Notes: generated from the letters alone by a model not told the origin. Positions 1-8,839 are shown, counted from the stretch's first letter. The stretch: DNA of 64,000 nucleotides from Paenibacillus macerans (GCF_900454495.1 NZ_UGSI01000001.1:2728001-2792000); one strand, 5' to 3'. Numbers and translations are program-made.

Positions 1-126
1 GATATGCGCGCCGTGTTCGTAGTGGATAAGGAGAACAAAATCCAATACGTTCAAGTGCTGGGCGAAATGACCGAGCATCCCGATTACGACAAGGCGGTAG
101 CGGCCGTTAAAGCGTTGCTGTCCTAA
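1..126 (+). CDS. tpx: Thiol peroxidase, C-terminal part
   Basis: The window opens inside a gene; 41 codons and a TAA stop are visible. The tail reads RAVFVVDKENKIQYVQVLG followed by TEHPDYDKAVAAVKALL, which matches the C-terminal end of Tpx-type thiol peroxidases (peroxiredoxin family, reduction of hydroperoxides in the cytoplasm). The catalytic cysteines lie upstream of the window and cannot be checked. A strong terminator follows 15 bases after the stop, so this is the last gene of its transcript. A different peroxiredoxin subfamily is possible. Confidence 0.75.
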   Translation, partial: DMRAVFVVDKENKIQYVQVLGEMTEHPDYDKAVAAVKALLS

Positions 127-141
127 ACCAGGGTCAAAATG

Positions 142-181
142 AAAAGCGAGTAGGAGAGAGCTCTCCCTGCTCGCTTTTTTT
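142..181 (+). terminator. Rho-independent terminator of tpx
   Basis: An AAGCGAG...CTCGCTT outer stem continues into a GGAGAG/CTCTCC inner stem and is followed by seven T residues. It lies immediately behind the tpx stop. Confidence 0.85.
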
Positions 182-244
182 GATGTATGGCGGTGCACCT
201 CTGAAGCTTCGGCGTCCATACGGCAAGCTTGTTACTGACGTACA

Positions 245-703
245 TTATGTAGATGAGGACACTTTATACGCGGACAGCTTCTTATCCAGAACGGAAAACA
301 GATGCAGAATCGTTCGGTAGTTTGCCCCCAAATCGCCAAGCGACCCGCGCGTCGCGGAATAAATGTCCACCGCGCTGCGGACCGGCCCCGTGCCGACGAT
401 CGACACCGTTATGTCCATCGTTCTCCCAAAGGCGGTGCGTTTCTCCAGCGTAATTTCGCCGACGTTCGGCACCTCGTGCAGCACCTTGTACCCCGGGATT
501 TTTTTGAGCGTGGATGACACTTCGTCCCAGAGCTTCTCTTTCGATAGCTGGTAATATCTCGTTTTCAGTTCGGGCACCTTGGCGCGATCGCTCGTTCCTT
601 CCTGGCTCCGGAATATTCCCGTCAACGTTCGCTTCAATGACAACTGTTCTTCCTCCTTCACGATCCTTAAAAAACCTTTAGGGTATGCGTTTTCTTTATT
701 CAT
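245..703 (-). CDS. DUF1499-like cytosolic protein
   Basis: A 152-residue soluble protein with no signal peptide or membrane segment. The C-terminal half (AVDIYSATRGSLGDLGANYR) resembles the DUF1499 signature, in which a serine/threonine-arginine-glycine stretch is followed by D-x-G-x-N-x-R. No biochemical role is known to me. The N-terminal 45 residues are basic and less conserved-looking. The ATG at 703 has no obvious Shine-Dalgarno, so the true start could be further inside. It stands alone, between the tpx terminator and the probable 6S RNA gene. Family assignment is from memory of the motif only. Confidence 0.6.
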   Translation of the reverse strand: MNKENAYPKGFLRIVKEEEQLSLKRTLTGIFRSQEGTSDRAKVPELKTRYYQLSKEKLWDEVSSTLKKIPGYKVLHEVPNVGEITLEKRTAFGRTMDITVSIVGTGPVRSAVDIYSATRGSLGDLGANYRTILHLFSVLDKKLSAYKVSSST

Positions 704-757
704 AGTTTAACATTGTTGGAAGACAAACAAAAGCGAGCGCCGCAGATAGCGCGCAAC

Positions 758-1008
758 AAAAAAAAGCACCCCGTTCCCTTTTGTGCAAAAAGAGGACAAG
801 GTGCAGTTCGCGTTTCGTATGTAGACCCGCCTATGCCGTCCGGTTACGCTGTCTCGAACCTGCACCCGCAGGTGGGTGACCGCAACGACGTTTTTGAAGT
901 CCCCTCATCCGGTGGATAGGGCCTTTCAGCTGCGCCGCAATATAGGTCTCCCGAGACATTGTCATTGGTTCAAAACAACATGAAACCGCAACGCACATCG
1001 CAGGACGT
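758..1008 (-). ncRNA. ssrS: Probable 6S RNA
   Basis: A perfect-looking promoter and a terminator enclose about 250 bases without an ORF. The transcript folds as a rod: its 5' part (TGCGTTGCGGTTTCATG) pairs with a 3' segment (CATACGAAACGCGAACTGCA), and inside this TGTCTCG pairs exactly with CGAGACA. A large unpaired middle remains, containing TTTTGAACCAATGACAA. Rod shape with a central bubble is the hallmark of 6S RNA, which mimics an open promoter and sequesters RNA polymerase. It ends in a GCACC/GGTGC hairpin with eight T residues. I infer 6S from structure and partial sequence memory; another structured small RNA is possible. Confidence 0.65.
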
Positions 1009-1014
1009 AAACCT

Positions 1015-1043
1015 ATTATAGTGCTTCATCATCGAAATGTAAA
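1015..1043 (-). promoter_or_regulatory. Sigma-A promoter of the small RNA
   Basis: TTTACA (-35) and TATAAT (-10) are separated by exactly 17 bases on the minus strand. Transcription should start near 1008. This near-consensus promoter fits an abundant housekeeping RNA. Confidence 0.8.
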
Positions 1044-1116
1044 CCAAGGCCGGATGGAAAAACAAAGAAAATTTGAAAGCGGTTTAACGGGCGGGAAAGC
1101 AAGTTATCAAACCGCT

Positions 1117-1920
1117 TTAGTCCTTCTCCTTGTCTTCGCCCGCCGGCAGGTTCAGCTCCAGATCGTCATCGGGTTTGGACAAGTTTATGCCGTTTGATTC
1201 CTCTTCCGCCTGGCGCATTTTCTCCACTTTCTCCTGGATTTTATTGTACGCGATGTAGAAGTTGTAAAAAGCGACCAGCGCGGTCAAGCTGCCGAAGCCG
1301 AATAGGATCAGCCAGCCGAAGCGCATCGTCAAAAATCCGAGCACCACCGCGCAAATCAGCGTGGACAACGTGCGGAACGGGCGGATGATCGTGAACAAAA
1401 TGGCGTTTTTGATCAATTGGACCGCGCCCAAATGGTAATGCGCCACCAGCGAGAAAAAATTGAACAGGGACAAAAGCAGCAGAAACAGCAAAAACAGCAT
1501 GATCATGCCGATAATCTGCATATTGCTGATTTGGTTCATGTATACCGTGTAGTCCACGTACATAATCACGATCAAAAGCGTATAGAAAATTCCGCCCAGC
1601 ATGCTTTGCTTATAATTTTCCTTATATCCTTTGAAATACACCTTGATGATGCTTAGATCGGCCTCGCCCATCACCCATTTCCGCGTCACCGAAAACAGCG
1701 CGGCCGTGGCGGGAAACAATGTAAACGGTGCCAATATCCCCATCGCCCATAACGTCAGATTTTCCTGGGGCGCGTCAGGGCTTTGCAGCAACAGCAGCTT
1801 CGTCAGCAGGAAAAACAAAAACGGAGATGAACACAGGAGCCACAGCAGATTGCTGCCTGAGATCCTCATAATCCATTCGGTGATTTTATAAAAACCGCCC
1901 ATAAAACCTTTGTATTCCAA
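1117..1920 (-). CDS. yesL: YesL/DUF624 family membrane protein
   Basis: About 267 residues. The start GGFYKITEWIMRISGSNLLW is typical of the YesL (DUF624) family, membrane proteins often encoded beside sugar ABC importers and two-component systems. Several hydrophobic helices are visible, including long Leu/Phe-rich segments near residues 30-50, 70-95, 130-200 and 215-240. The tail is charged and cytosolic (EKVEKMRQAEEES...). I chose the TTG at 1920 because GAGGAGA lies seven to eight bases upstream; a longer reading to an ATG at 1983 has no such site. No neighbouring sugar operon is present, so the function stays open. Confidence 0.75.
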   Translation of the reverse strand: MEYKGFMGGFYKITEWIMRISGSNLLWLLCSSPFLFFLLTKLLLLQSPDAPQENLTLWAMGILAPFTLFPATAALFSVTRKWVMGEADLSIIKVYFKGYKENYKQSMLGGIFYTLLIVIMYVDYTVYMNQISNMQIIGMIMLFLLFLLLLSLFNFFSLVAHYHLGAVQLIKNAILFTIIRPFRTLSTLICAVVLGFLTMRFGWLILFGFGSLTALVAFYNFYIAYNKIQEKVEKMRQAEEESNGINLSKPDDDLELNLPAGEDKEKD

Positions 1921-2099
1921 GCAAAAATCTCCTCTCGAGCATAGTTTGTTTCCGTCTATCTTAACTATACATGATTCGTCCATCCCATTCCAGCGCCTAA
2001 TTTGACGATTATGGGTTGGCGTCTAATCCCATGCATGGGGTCTGCCATACTATATACCGTAACCACAAAACATCTCAAATTTTTAAAGGAGGTTATCTC

Positions 2100-2204
2100 A
2101 TGTCTGCAGGTTTGGGATTTGGAGGAGGTTTCTTTACTTCTACAGGTGTAATTCTGGTATTGTTTATTCTGCTCGTTATTGTGAGCCGTTCGCTGTTCAT
2201 CTAA
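2100..2204 (+). CDS. YjcZ-family small membrane protein
   Basis: A 34-residue protein, MSAGLGFGGGFFTSTGVIL then a hydrophobic helix ending in VSRSLFI. Glycine-rich N-terminus plus one transmembrane helix is the pattern of the YjcZ family, tiny proteins linked to sporulation in Bacillus. An ideal AAAGGAGG sits seven bases before the ATG. An upstream in-frame extension to 2016 has no ribosome site and is rejected. It shares a bidirectional terminator with cshA, which converges on it. Confidence 0.85.
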   Translation: MSAGLGFGGGFFTSTGVILVLFILLVIVSRSLFI

Positions 2205-2223
2205 TTCAAAGCACATATGAAAC

Positions 2224-2259
2224 AAAGAAGGCGGAGATAATCTCCGCCTTCTTTGTTTT
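2224..2259. terminator. Bidirectional terminator between yjcZ-like gene and cshA
   Basis: AAAGAAGGCGGAGA and TCTCCGCCTTCTTT form a nearly uninterrupted stem with a short AT loop and T-rich flanks on both strands. Both convergent genes end at it. Confidence 0.85.
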
Positions 2260-2260
2260 G

Positions 2261-3823
2261 TCAATTGTCAAAAGATTTGTTTTCGCTGTATTTGGAAGGT
2301 CTGCGGTCGCCGCCGGAGCGAGGTTTGCGATCGGAGGAACGGTAGGAGTCGCGCCCGCCGTCCCGGCCGTAGCCTCCTTTGGAACCATAACCGCCGCGGC
2401 TGCCGCCCTCGCGGTTGTCCCGGCGGTACCCTCCGCCGCGGCTGCCGTATCCCGATGGCTTGCGCCCGCTGGACCGGATGTCCGGATTGCGGCGTTTTAC
2501 CCGGATCGGTTCTTCCGGCGTTAATTCGATCGCCGAATTTTCCGTTTTATCCCCGGTAATCAGCTTGAATGCCGCCGCCAGCAGGTTCACCGAATCGTAC
2601 TGCTCCAGCAGCTGAATGGCGATGCCTTTATATTCATTCAGTTCGCCGGCTTCAACAAGCTCCAGCAGGCGCTCCGCGGTGATCCGCTGCTTGCCTTCGA
2701 TCGCTTCGGCGATGCTCGGCAGAGGTTTGCGGGTGATTTTATGGCGCGTGATGCGCTCGATAAAATGCAGATGGTCGATTTCCCGCGGCGTCACAAACGA
2801 GTAGGCGGCCCCTTCCTTGCCCGCGCGCCCGGTCCGGCCGATCCGGTGCACATAGCTTTCCGGATCCTGCGGCAGGTCGAAGTTGACGACATGGGTTACG
2901 CCGGATACGTCCAGCCCGCGCGCCGCTACGTCCGTAGCCACCAGCACATCGATGCTGCCGTCGCGGAACTTGCGCATCACGTTGTCGCGCTGGTTCTGCG
3001 ACAAGTCGCCGTGCAGCCCGTCGGCGGAATAACCGCGTTTTTGCAGAGCTTCCGAAAGTTCGTCAACCCGGCGTTTGGTCCGGCCGAACACGATCGCCAG
3101 TTCCGGCGATTCCATATCCAGCAAGCGGGTCAAAGCGTCGAATTTCTGGCGCTCGTGCACTTCGATGTAGGCTTGATCGATCAGCGGCGCGCTAACCTGC
3201 TTAGGAATGACGGAGACATGCTCCGGATTTTTCAGGAACTGCTGCGCCAGCTTTTGGATATTCGCCGGCATCGTGGCCGAGAATAACATCGTCTGCCGTT
3301 CTTCCGGCACAAGCTTCAGGATCGACTGAATGTCGTCCATAAAGCCCATATCCAGCATTTCATCCGCTTCATCGAGAACGACGGTCTGTACATCGTCGAG
3401 TTTGATCGTTTTCCGGTTAATGTGGTCAAGCAAACGGCCCGGCGTGCCGATAATGATTTGGGGTCTCTTCTTCAAAGCGCGAATTTGGCGTACGATATCT
3501 TGTCCGCCGTAGATCGGAAGGGAGCGTATGCCTTTGAAGCGGGAAAGCTTGCCGATTTCCTCGGCGACCTGAATGGCGAGTTCACGGGTCGGCGTCATGA
3601 CCAGGGCTACGATGCGGTCTTCTTCCTTCGGGATTTTATGGATCAGCGGAAGGCCAAACGCCGCCGTTTTCCCCGTCCCCGTTTGGGCTTGTCCGATTAA
3701 ATCGCGTCCGGTCAAGGCGATCGGGATCGATTTGGACTGGATCGGCGTCGCTTCCTCAAAACCGAGTTCCGTGATGGCTTGTAATACTTTAGGCTCTAGG
3801 CCGAATTCTGCAAATGTGCTCAA
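2261..3823 (-). CDS. cshA: DEAD-box RNA helicase CshA
   Basis: A 520-residue ATP-dependent RNA helicase. Motifs in order: Q motif with FEEATPIQ near residue 25, Walker A AQTGTGKT near 46, PTRELA, DEAD near 150, SAT near 182, and HRIGRTGR near 325. The last 80 residues are an Arg/Gly-rich tail (GYGSRGGGYRRDN and similar repeats), as in CshA of Bacillus and Paenibacillus, where it helps RNA binding. Such proteins act in mRNA turnover and ribosome assembly, especially in the cold. The gene is monocistronic, with a leader of about 150 bases behind a TATAAT box at 3981-3986. Confidence 0.92.
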   Translation of the reverse strand: MSTFAEFGLEPKVLQAITELGFEEATPIQSKSIPIALTGRDLIGQAQTGTGKTAAFGLPLIHKIPKEEDRIVALVMTPTRELAIQVAEEIGKLSRFKGIRSLPIYGGQDIVRQIRALKKRPQIIIGTPGRLLDHINRKTIKLDDVQTVVLDEADEMLDMGFMDDIQSILKLVPEERQTMLFSATMPANIQKLAQQFLKNPEHVSVIPKQVSAPLIDQAYIEVHERQKFDALTRLLDMESPELAIVFGRTKRRVDELSEALQKRGYSADGLHGDLSQNQRDNVMRKFRDGSIDVLVATDVAARGLDVSGVTHVVNFDLPQDPESYVHRIGRTGRAGKEGAAYSFVTPREIDHLHFIERITRHKITRKPLPSIAEAIEGKQRITAERLLELVEAGELNEYKGIAIQLLEQYDSVNLLAAAFKLITGDKTENSAIELTPEEPIRVKRRNPDIRSSGRKPSGYGSRGGGYRRDNREGGSRGGYGSKGGYGRDGGRDSYRSSDRKPRSGGDRRPSKYSENKSFDN

Positions 3824-3980
3824 CTTGTTCTACTCCTTCTATATAGTGGACATTCCCACCGGCTTAACTGTATTCTTAAGTAGCGCTAAACGTTTATAGA
3901 CTGTCCAAACAGCCTGTAATTTTTACATATCGCTCTATTGTAATAACCGAAAAGGTTCCCTACTCAAGAATATCTCAAAC

Positions 3981-3986
3981 ATTATA
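3981..3986 (-). promoter_or_regulatory. -10 box for cshA
   Basis: TATAAT on the minus strand, with no good -35 hexamer at the right distance. It implies an untranslated leader of about 150 bases, common for cold-regulated RNA helicase genes. No further structure was recognised in 3824-3975. Confidence 0.5.
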
Positions 3987-4054
3987 GCACAAAACATAAA
4001 TGGAACACCAGCAAGCAGGTTGGGATACTTCTATTATTTCCGAGGTGAAGATCC

Positions 4055-4882
4055 ATGATTAAAGAAATTCGAAATGCCGCGGTCATTCTGCTTGGAGCGC
4101 TCCTGATCGCCGCGGGCTTCAATTTGTTCCTCGTTCCGCTCCATTTGCTAAGCGGCGGCGTATCCGGATTGGCCATGCTTACGGCGTATTTTTCGCCGCT
4201 TGGCATCAGCACGATGTATCTGGCCTACAACGCGCCGATTCTGATCGCCGGCCTGTTTTTGCTCGGCAGACGTTTCGTCGGACTAAGCATCCTGTCGGTA
4301 GCCGGAGCCACCTGGTTCATTGAACTCATCCCGACGCCGGACAAGCTGCTCGCTTCCGATACGCTGATTTCCGCCGTATTCGGCGGCGTGCTCGTGGGGA
4401 TCGGCAGCGGGATTTCCTTCCGGGTAGGCGGATCGTCCGGAGGGTTCGATATCATCGGCTCGATCATTACCCGGTATCGCGATTTTCCGGTCGGCAACGT
4501 GCTGGTCGGCCTGAACGCCAGCGTCATTCTGGCGATGGGATATTTGGAGGGCAACTGGGATCTCGCGCTGGCCTCGATGATTTCGATTTACATCACCGGC
4601 AAAGTCGTCGATCTCATTCATGTCAGCCATATCAAAATTACTTTGTTTATCGTGACCGACAAAACCGAAGCGATGGTGCAGCGGCTGCTGACCCTGCCCC
4701 GCGGGGTGACGAAGATTAGAACGGAGGGCGCTTTCTCCCATAAGGAAAAAGATATGCTGATGACGGTGACGACGAGATACGAACTGACCGAGCTGCGGGA
4801 AATCATCAAGCAAACCGATCCGCAGGCGTTCGTCAATATCGTGGAGACCGTCGGGATCATGGGTTCCTTCCGCCGAAGATGA
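4055..4882 (+). CDS. YitT family membrane protein (DUF2179)
   Basis: A 275-residue protein with five or six transmembrane helices in the first 190 residues (AAVILLGALLIAAGFNLFLV and following) and a soluble C-terminal DUF2179 domain near 220-270, where TRYELTELREIIKQTDPQAF is characteristic. The glycine-rich LVGIGSGISFRVGGSSGGFD segment is a family signature. Spore formers usually carry several paralogues; the substrate is unknown. The ATG is preceded by GAGGTGA. The gene is transcribed alone. Confidence 0.88.
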   Translation: MIKEIRNAAVILLGALLIAAGFNLFLVPLHLLSGGVSGLAMLTAYFSPLGISTMYLAYNAPILIAGLFLLGRRFVGLSILSVAGATWFIELIPTPDKLLASDTLISAVFGGVLVGIGSGISFRVGGSSGGFDIIGSIITRYRDFPVGNVLVGLNASVILAMGYLEGNWDLALASMISIYITGKVVDLIHVSHIKITLFIVTDKTEAMVQRLLTLPRGVTKIRTEGAFSHKEKDMLMTVTTRYELTELREIIKQTDPQAFVNIVETVGIMGSFRRR

Positions 4883-5051
4883 CCGGTTTATGGAACGATC
4901 CTCCGTTTTCAAGCGCCGGTTTCTCTGCTATAATGAACTAAGCGGTTCCTTCGTCAATTCCATAAATATCAGCTTTACCTGCTTTCACAGGCTTTGTGCT
5001 TTTCCGATTTAGGAACATTCCGGGGTGAATATTTCTTAAGTGGAAAGGGTG

Positions 5052-5252
5052 ATGAATGTGGAAATGGAAACGGTAAAACTGGAACAGATCGTCATGAAGT
5101 GGTTCCCTGACATGCTGCCTTTCTTGAAGCAGAAGGAACTTGATTCGATGATCGTCCTCCGGGATGGCTTGACCATCTTGGAACCGCAGGACGCGCTGGA
5201 GATCATTCAATTCAGCATCTGCGAGCACCAAAACCCGGCTTTTCTTCATTGA
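5052..5252 (+). CDS. Small hypothetical protein
   Basis: A 66-residue acidic/amphipathic protein (LEQIVMKWFPDMLPFLKQKE...LEPQDALEIIQFSICEHQ). I do not recognise the family. Three in-frame starts compete: ATG 5052, GTG 5058 and ATG 5064; GGAAAGGG lies eight bases before GTG 5058, making that one also likely. A TATAAT at 4929-4934 could drive it. No transmembrane helix or metal motif is visible. Confidence 0.5.
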   Translation: MNVEMETVKLEQIVMKWFPDMLPFLKQKELDSMIVLRDGLTILEPQDALEIIQFSICEHQNPAFLH

Positions 5253-5436
5253 AAAGCGATAAACAAACGCAACACCCGGTCGTTTCTTTTGCTGCGGCGA
5301 GAGAAGCGGCCTTTTTTGCGCGGCAATCTATGAAACTTTTAAAAATATTTCCAATAGTGACAATCCTGTTTCCCTCTGACAGCCCTCCTTCCGATATAAT
5401 CAAAAGCGAGTGTATACAAGGGAGAGGAAAGGGAAA

Positions 5437-6630
5437 ATGAATATCATCTGGACGCTGCTGCTGCTAGTTATGAGTATGGGGAATGGAGGTGTGCAGCCGG
5501 CGGCGGATCAAGCCGCGGGGAACGGCCGACCGGAATCCATTCTTCCAGCAGTCGTGCAAACGATGGCCGCCAACCTGGCCGCCGGCCGGATCGACGATCC
5601 GTTAACCCCTGCCGAAGTGAAGGCCGCTTCGCTGGGGGAGGCGCCCAAAGTGAAGGGGATATATGTCACGGCGTACAGCGCGGGAGGCTCGCGCATGAAC
5701 GAGCTGGTCGACCTCGTCGATAAGACGGAGCTGAACGCCATGGTCATCGACATTAAAGACGATTCGGGCTACATCACTTACAAAACGGAAAATCCCGAGC
5801 TGAACAAGCTGGGAAAAGCCCAGCCGTTCATTCGCGACATCGGGGCCTTGATGGAGCGGCTGGAAAAACACGACATTTACCCGATCGCCCGGATTGTTGT
5901 ATTCAAGGATACGATTTTGGCCAAAAAGCATCCGGAATATTCGTTTGTGCAAAAAGACGGCTCCGTGTGGAGCAACGGAGGCGGCGACAGCTTCGTCAAC
6001 CCGTACAGCAAAGAGGTGTGGGACTACAACATCGAAATCGCCAAGGAAGCGGCCAAACTCGGCTTTAAAGAAATCCAGTTCGATTACGTGCGTTTCCCGG
6101 AAGGTTTTGAGAAAAGAGCCGATTCGTTAAACTATGAAAAAAGCGAGATGAGCCGCGTGGACGCCGTCTCCTCGTTCGTGAAATACGCCAAAGAGCAGTT
6201 GGAGCCGCTCGGCATCCGCGTTTCGGTCGATATTTTCGGCTATGCGGCATCGGTGCCGGCCGCGGAGGGCATCGGCCAGGATTTTGTCAAAATCTCAGAC
6301 CAGGTCAACATCATCTGCCCGATGATCTACCCGAGCCATTATTCGACGGGCTGGTTCAACGCCAAAGATCCCGACAAAGCGCCGTACCAGACGATCAAAG
6401 GAGCCATCAAGGATACCCAGGACAAACTGGCCCCGCTGGGCGAGGAGCAGCCGATCATACGTCCGTGGATTCAGGATTTTACGGCGAGCTGGCTGGGGAA
6501 AGGACATTATATAAAATACGGCAAACATGAAGTTGAAGAGCAAATCCGCGCGCTGCGCGACATGAACGTCGACGAGTACCTGTTATGGAACGCGTCCAAC
6601 CGGTATACGGAGGGCGTGTCCTATAAGTAA
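5437..6630 (+). CDS. Secreted putative glycoside hydrolase (DUF4015)
   Basis: About 397 residues. A hydrophobic N-terminus (IIWTLLLLVMSM) suggests a signal peptide or membrane anchor. The core begins with KGIYVTAYSAGG, followed by MVIDIKDDSGYI, FKEIQFDYVRFPEG and VNIICPMIYPSHY, all typical of the DUF4015 putative glycosyl hydrolases (TIM-barrel). The D-Y-V-R-F-P segment is the most conserved. These proteins are thought to act on cell-wall or extracellular polysaccharide, but substrates are not established. The ATG at 5437 was chosen because of GAGAGGAAAGGG just upstream. A TATAAT at 5395-5400 may be its -10 box. Confidence 0.82.
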   Translation: MNIIWTLLLLVMSMGNGGVQPAADQAAGNGRPESILPAVVQTMAANLAAGRIDDPLTPAEVKAASLGEAPKVKGIYVTAYSAGGSRMNELVDLVDKTELNAMVIDIKDDSGYITYKTENPELNKLGKAQPFIRDIGALMERLEKHDIYPIARIVVFKDTILAKKHPEYSFVQKDGSVWSNGGGDSFVNPYSKEVWDYNIEIAKEAAKLGFKEIQFDYVRFPEGFEKRADSLNYEKSEMSRVDAVSSFVKYAKEQLEPLGIRVSVDIFGYAASVPAAEGIGQDFVKISDQVNIICPMIYPSHYSTGWFNAKDPDKAPYQTIKGAIKDTQDKLAPLGEEQPIIRPWIQDFTASWLGKGHYIKYGKHEVEEQIRALRDMNVDEYLLWNASNRYTEGVSYK

Positions 6631-6693
6631 AAAAACGTTATGCTGCAACATTTGCGGCCAGACTACTTAATAGGGAAATTAACGGTAAACCAT

Positions 6694-6772
6694 CCAACCA
6701 AACCCGGTCCATAAGCGCCCGGGATCATCGAGCAAACCGGACCCGGGCTACAAGCGCCCGGGTTTGGTTTGG
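6694..6772 (+). terminator. Long inverted repeat with internal direct repeat; probable terminator
   Basis: CCAACCAAACCCGG and CCGGGTTTGGTTTGG are the arms; the loop contains the direct repeat AAGCGCCCGGG (6713 and 6752). A T-rich stretch follows. It lies between the glycoside hydrolase and the MATE gene and could end the former or attenuate the latter. Confidence 0.45.
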
Positions 6773-6823
6773 CGTTTTTGCGTTTTGGCATGGTTTCCGG
6801 CACAGGAAATGGAGAATGGGCCA

Positions 6824-8194
6824 ATGAAAGTAACTAACGGCTTGAAACAAAAATACGGGCAATTTATTCGTATTCTTATCCCGATTTTAGTTACCCAAGT
6901 AACGATGTCCTTAATGACATTTTTCGATACGATGATGTCGGGGCACGCGAGCCCCGCGGACCTGGCCGGAACCGCGATCGGGTCCAGCCTTTGGGTCCCG
7001 GTGCAGACGGGGCTTAGCGGAATATTGATGGGCATCACCCCCATCGTTTCGCAATTGGTGGGCGGCGGCCGGCACGACAAGGTCGGATACCATGTAATTC
7101 AAGCGCTGTGGTTCGGGTTCGCCGTCGGGCTGGTCGTGCTCCTTGCCGGCGGCTTCGCGATCTCCCCTCTGCTGAACGGGATGAACCTCGAGCCGAAGGT
7201 GCACCATGTGGCCTTTTATTTTCTCGCGGCCATTTCAACCGGGATTCTGCCGCTGTTCGGATACATCGTGCTGCGCTCGTTCATCGACGCGTTGGGACAA
7301 ACCCGCACTTCGATGATCATTACCTTGATCTCCTTGCCGCTGAACGTGGGCGCCGGATACCTGCTCATTTTCGGCCACGGCGGTTTCCCAAGGCTCGGCG
7401 GCATCGGATCGGGCATCGCCAGCGCCTTTACATATTGGTGCATCTTTCTCATCGCCGTCTGGATCGTGCATCGCAGCGAGCCGTTTGCTTCCTACGGCGT
7501 ATTTCGCAAACTGCATAAAGTATCGCTCGAAAAATGGCGTGAGCTCACCAAGCTCGGCGTGCCGATCGGCTTCGCGATCTTCTTCGAAACGGCGGTGTTT
7601 GCCGCCGTCACCTTGCTGATGAGCCGGTTCGACACGCTTACGATCGCCGCTCATCAAGCGGCCAACAACTTTGCTTCCACGCTCTACATGATTCCGCTTA
7701 GCATCTGTCTTGCACTGACCATCCTGGTCGGCTTCGAGACCGGAGCCGCGCGCCTGAAGGACGCCCGCCAATATGCCGTTTTGGGCGTCGGCACGGCCGC
7801 GGGGATGGCGCTGGTTACCGCCGTCCTCCTGATGTTGTTCCGCCAAAGCGTGGCCGAAATCTACTCCAGCGATCCCGAAGTCGTCGCGCTGACCAAGCAT
7901 TTTTTGATCTACGCCATTTTCTTTCAATTGTCGGATGCGATCGCCACGCCTACCCAGGGCGTGCTGCGCGGATACAAGGACGTTAATCCGGGTTTTTGGA
8001 TCTCCTTGTTGGCTTACTGGATCATCGGGCTTCCGCTCGGATTTGTGCTGGCCAACTATACGCCGCAAGGCCCCTACGGCTACTGGATCGGCCTAATTAC
8101 CGGACTCGCCGTCGCCGCCGTCCTGCTGCTGCGCCGCCTTGTCGTCATCCAGCGGAGAATCGGCCGCAAGCTTCAGGCCGGCGAGCCGCTTTGA
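6824..8194 (+). CDS. MATE family multidrug exporter
   Basis: A 456-residue protein with about 12 transmembrane helices in two homologous halves. The opening IRILIPILVTQVTMSLMTFFDTMMSG and the repeat in the second half (EKWRELTKLGVPIGFAIFFE) are typical of MATE/NorM proteins, which expel cationic drugs in exchange for Na+ or H+. The ATG at 6824 was chosen because the conserved family start falls there and GGAG lies nine bases upstream. The last 22 bases overlap a small convergent gene. The natural substrate cannot be read from the sequence. Confidence 0.88.
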   Translation: MKVTNGLKQKYGQFIRILIPILVTQVTMSLMTFFDTMMSGHASPADLAGTAIGSSLWVPVQTGLSGILMGITPIVSQLVGGGRHDKVGYHVIQALWFGFAVGLVVLLAGGFAISPLLNGMNLEPKVHHVAFYFLAAISTGILPLFGYIVLRSFIDALGQTRTSMIITLISLPLNVGAGYLLIFGHGGFPRLGGIGSGIASAFTYWCIFLIAVWIVHRSEPFASYGVFRKLHKVSLEKWRELTKLGVPIGFAIFFETAVFAAVTLLMSRFDTLTIAAHQAANNFASTLYMIPLSICLALTILVGFETGAARLKDARQYAVLGVGTAAGMALVTAVLLMLFRQSVAEIYSSDPEVVALTKHFLIYAIFFQLSDAIATPTQGVLRGYKDVNPGFWISLLAYWIIGLPLGFVLANYTPQGPYGYWIGLITGLAVAAVLLLRRLVVIQRRIGRKLQAGEPL

Positions 8195-8385
8195 ATCACA
8201 TATCCCGCGCCGGGCGCGATCCGCTTCTTCTCCACGATGCTGATCTCGCCGATCGCCGGAGCCGGCGAAATATGCCGCCGCACATGTTCTTCCGCGGCGG
8301 CAAACGCCTGCTCCTCCCCCTCCGCGGCAATGACCAGCGCCAGCAGCCCGGCGGAAGTCTCCGCCTCCAGGCGATACAGGTACAT
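8173..8385 (-). CDS. Small DUF3906-like protein
   Basis: A 70-residue protein (MYLYRLEAETSAGLLALV... then EKKRIAPGAGYVI). The pattern of MYLYR, an alanine/glutamate helix with EEQAF, and a closing EKK-x-I-x-x-GAG-x-V-I resembles the DUF3906 family of small Bacillales proteins; function unknown. AAAGGAGG lies eight bases before the ATG, which makes it a real gene despite its size. Its 3' end overlaps the convergent MATE gene. Confidence 0.6.
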   Translation of the reverse strand: MYLYRLEAETSAGLLALVIAAEGEEQAFAAAEEHVRRHISPAPAIGEISIVEKKRIAPGAGYVIQSGSPA

Positions 8386-8755
8386 GTCGATGTCCTCCTT
8401 TGTTTTACATTAGTTTACTTCCCGGCAGGTTACTGGCTAAGACTAGCGCATCGCATTTGGGCCGAGGGACCTGAGAGCCCCTATTTGCTCGAAAAATACT
8501 GAACCCACTAGCGTTGCATCAAATCGGACAAGATACATTTTCTAGCCACACCAATATTCTAACGGTTGCCATAGCGCTTATTTCACTGAAATCCGGCTTA
8601 GTGTGCCTAGATGCAGGCAAATAACGGCGATCACAACCGTTAGAGTTTTGAAAAAGGCTTTTTTCGCGAATTAGCCGCTGCTGCAACCGTTAGATTTCCG
8701 GCGGACGATAGTTTGATTCGAAAAGCCTATGATGTCCGTTAATCGCAAAGAATAG
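8386..8755. repeat. Intergenic region with three (C)AACCGTTAG repeats
   Basis: No gene is visible. CTAACGGTTG at 8559-8568 is the inverse of CAACCGTTAG at 8634-8643 and 8684-8693. The stretch between the first two also carries matching GCTTATTT/AAATAACG words. This looks like a palindromic REP-type intergenic element. Confidence 0.5.
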
Positions 8756-8788
8756 AAAGCCGAACCGGGAAAACCCGGCTCGGCTTTT
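8756..8788 (-). terminator. Terminator of the ytpB-pfkA transcript
   Basis: AAAGCCGAACCGGG pairs with CCCGGCTCGGCTTTT around an AAAA loop. It lies 51 bases beyond the pfkA stop. Confidence 0.8.
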
Positions 8789-8839
8789 AACTTGCCCGTT
8801 TTATTTTGCTTAATAATAAATATGCCAAGCTCCCCGCCC

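Noticed and set aside
713..1050. tRNA or tmRNA because of GGTTCGAG
   Set aside because: No cloverleaf or CCA end is found; the motif is part of the long rod structure.
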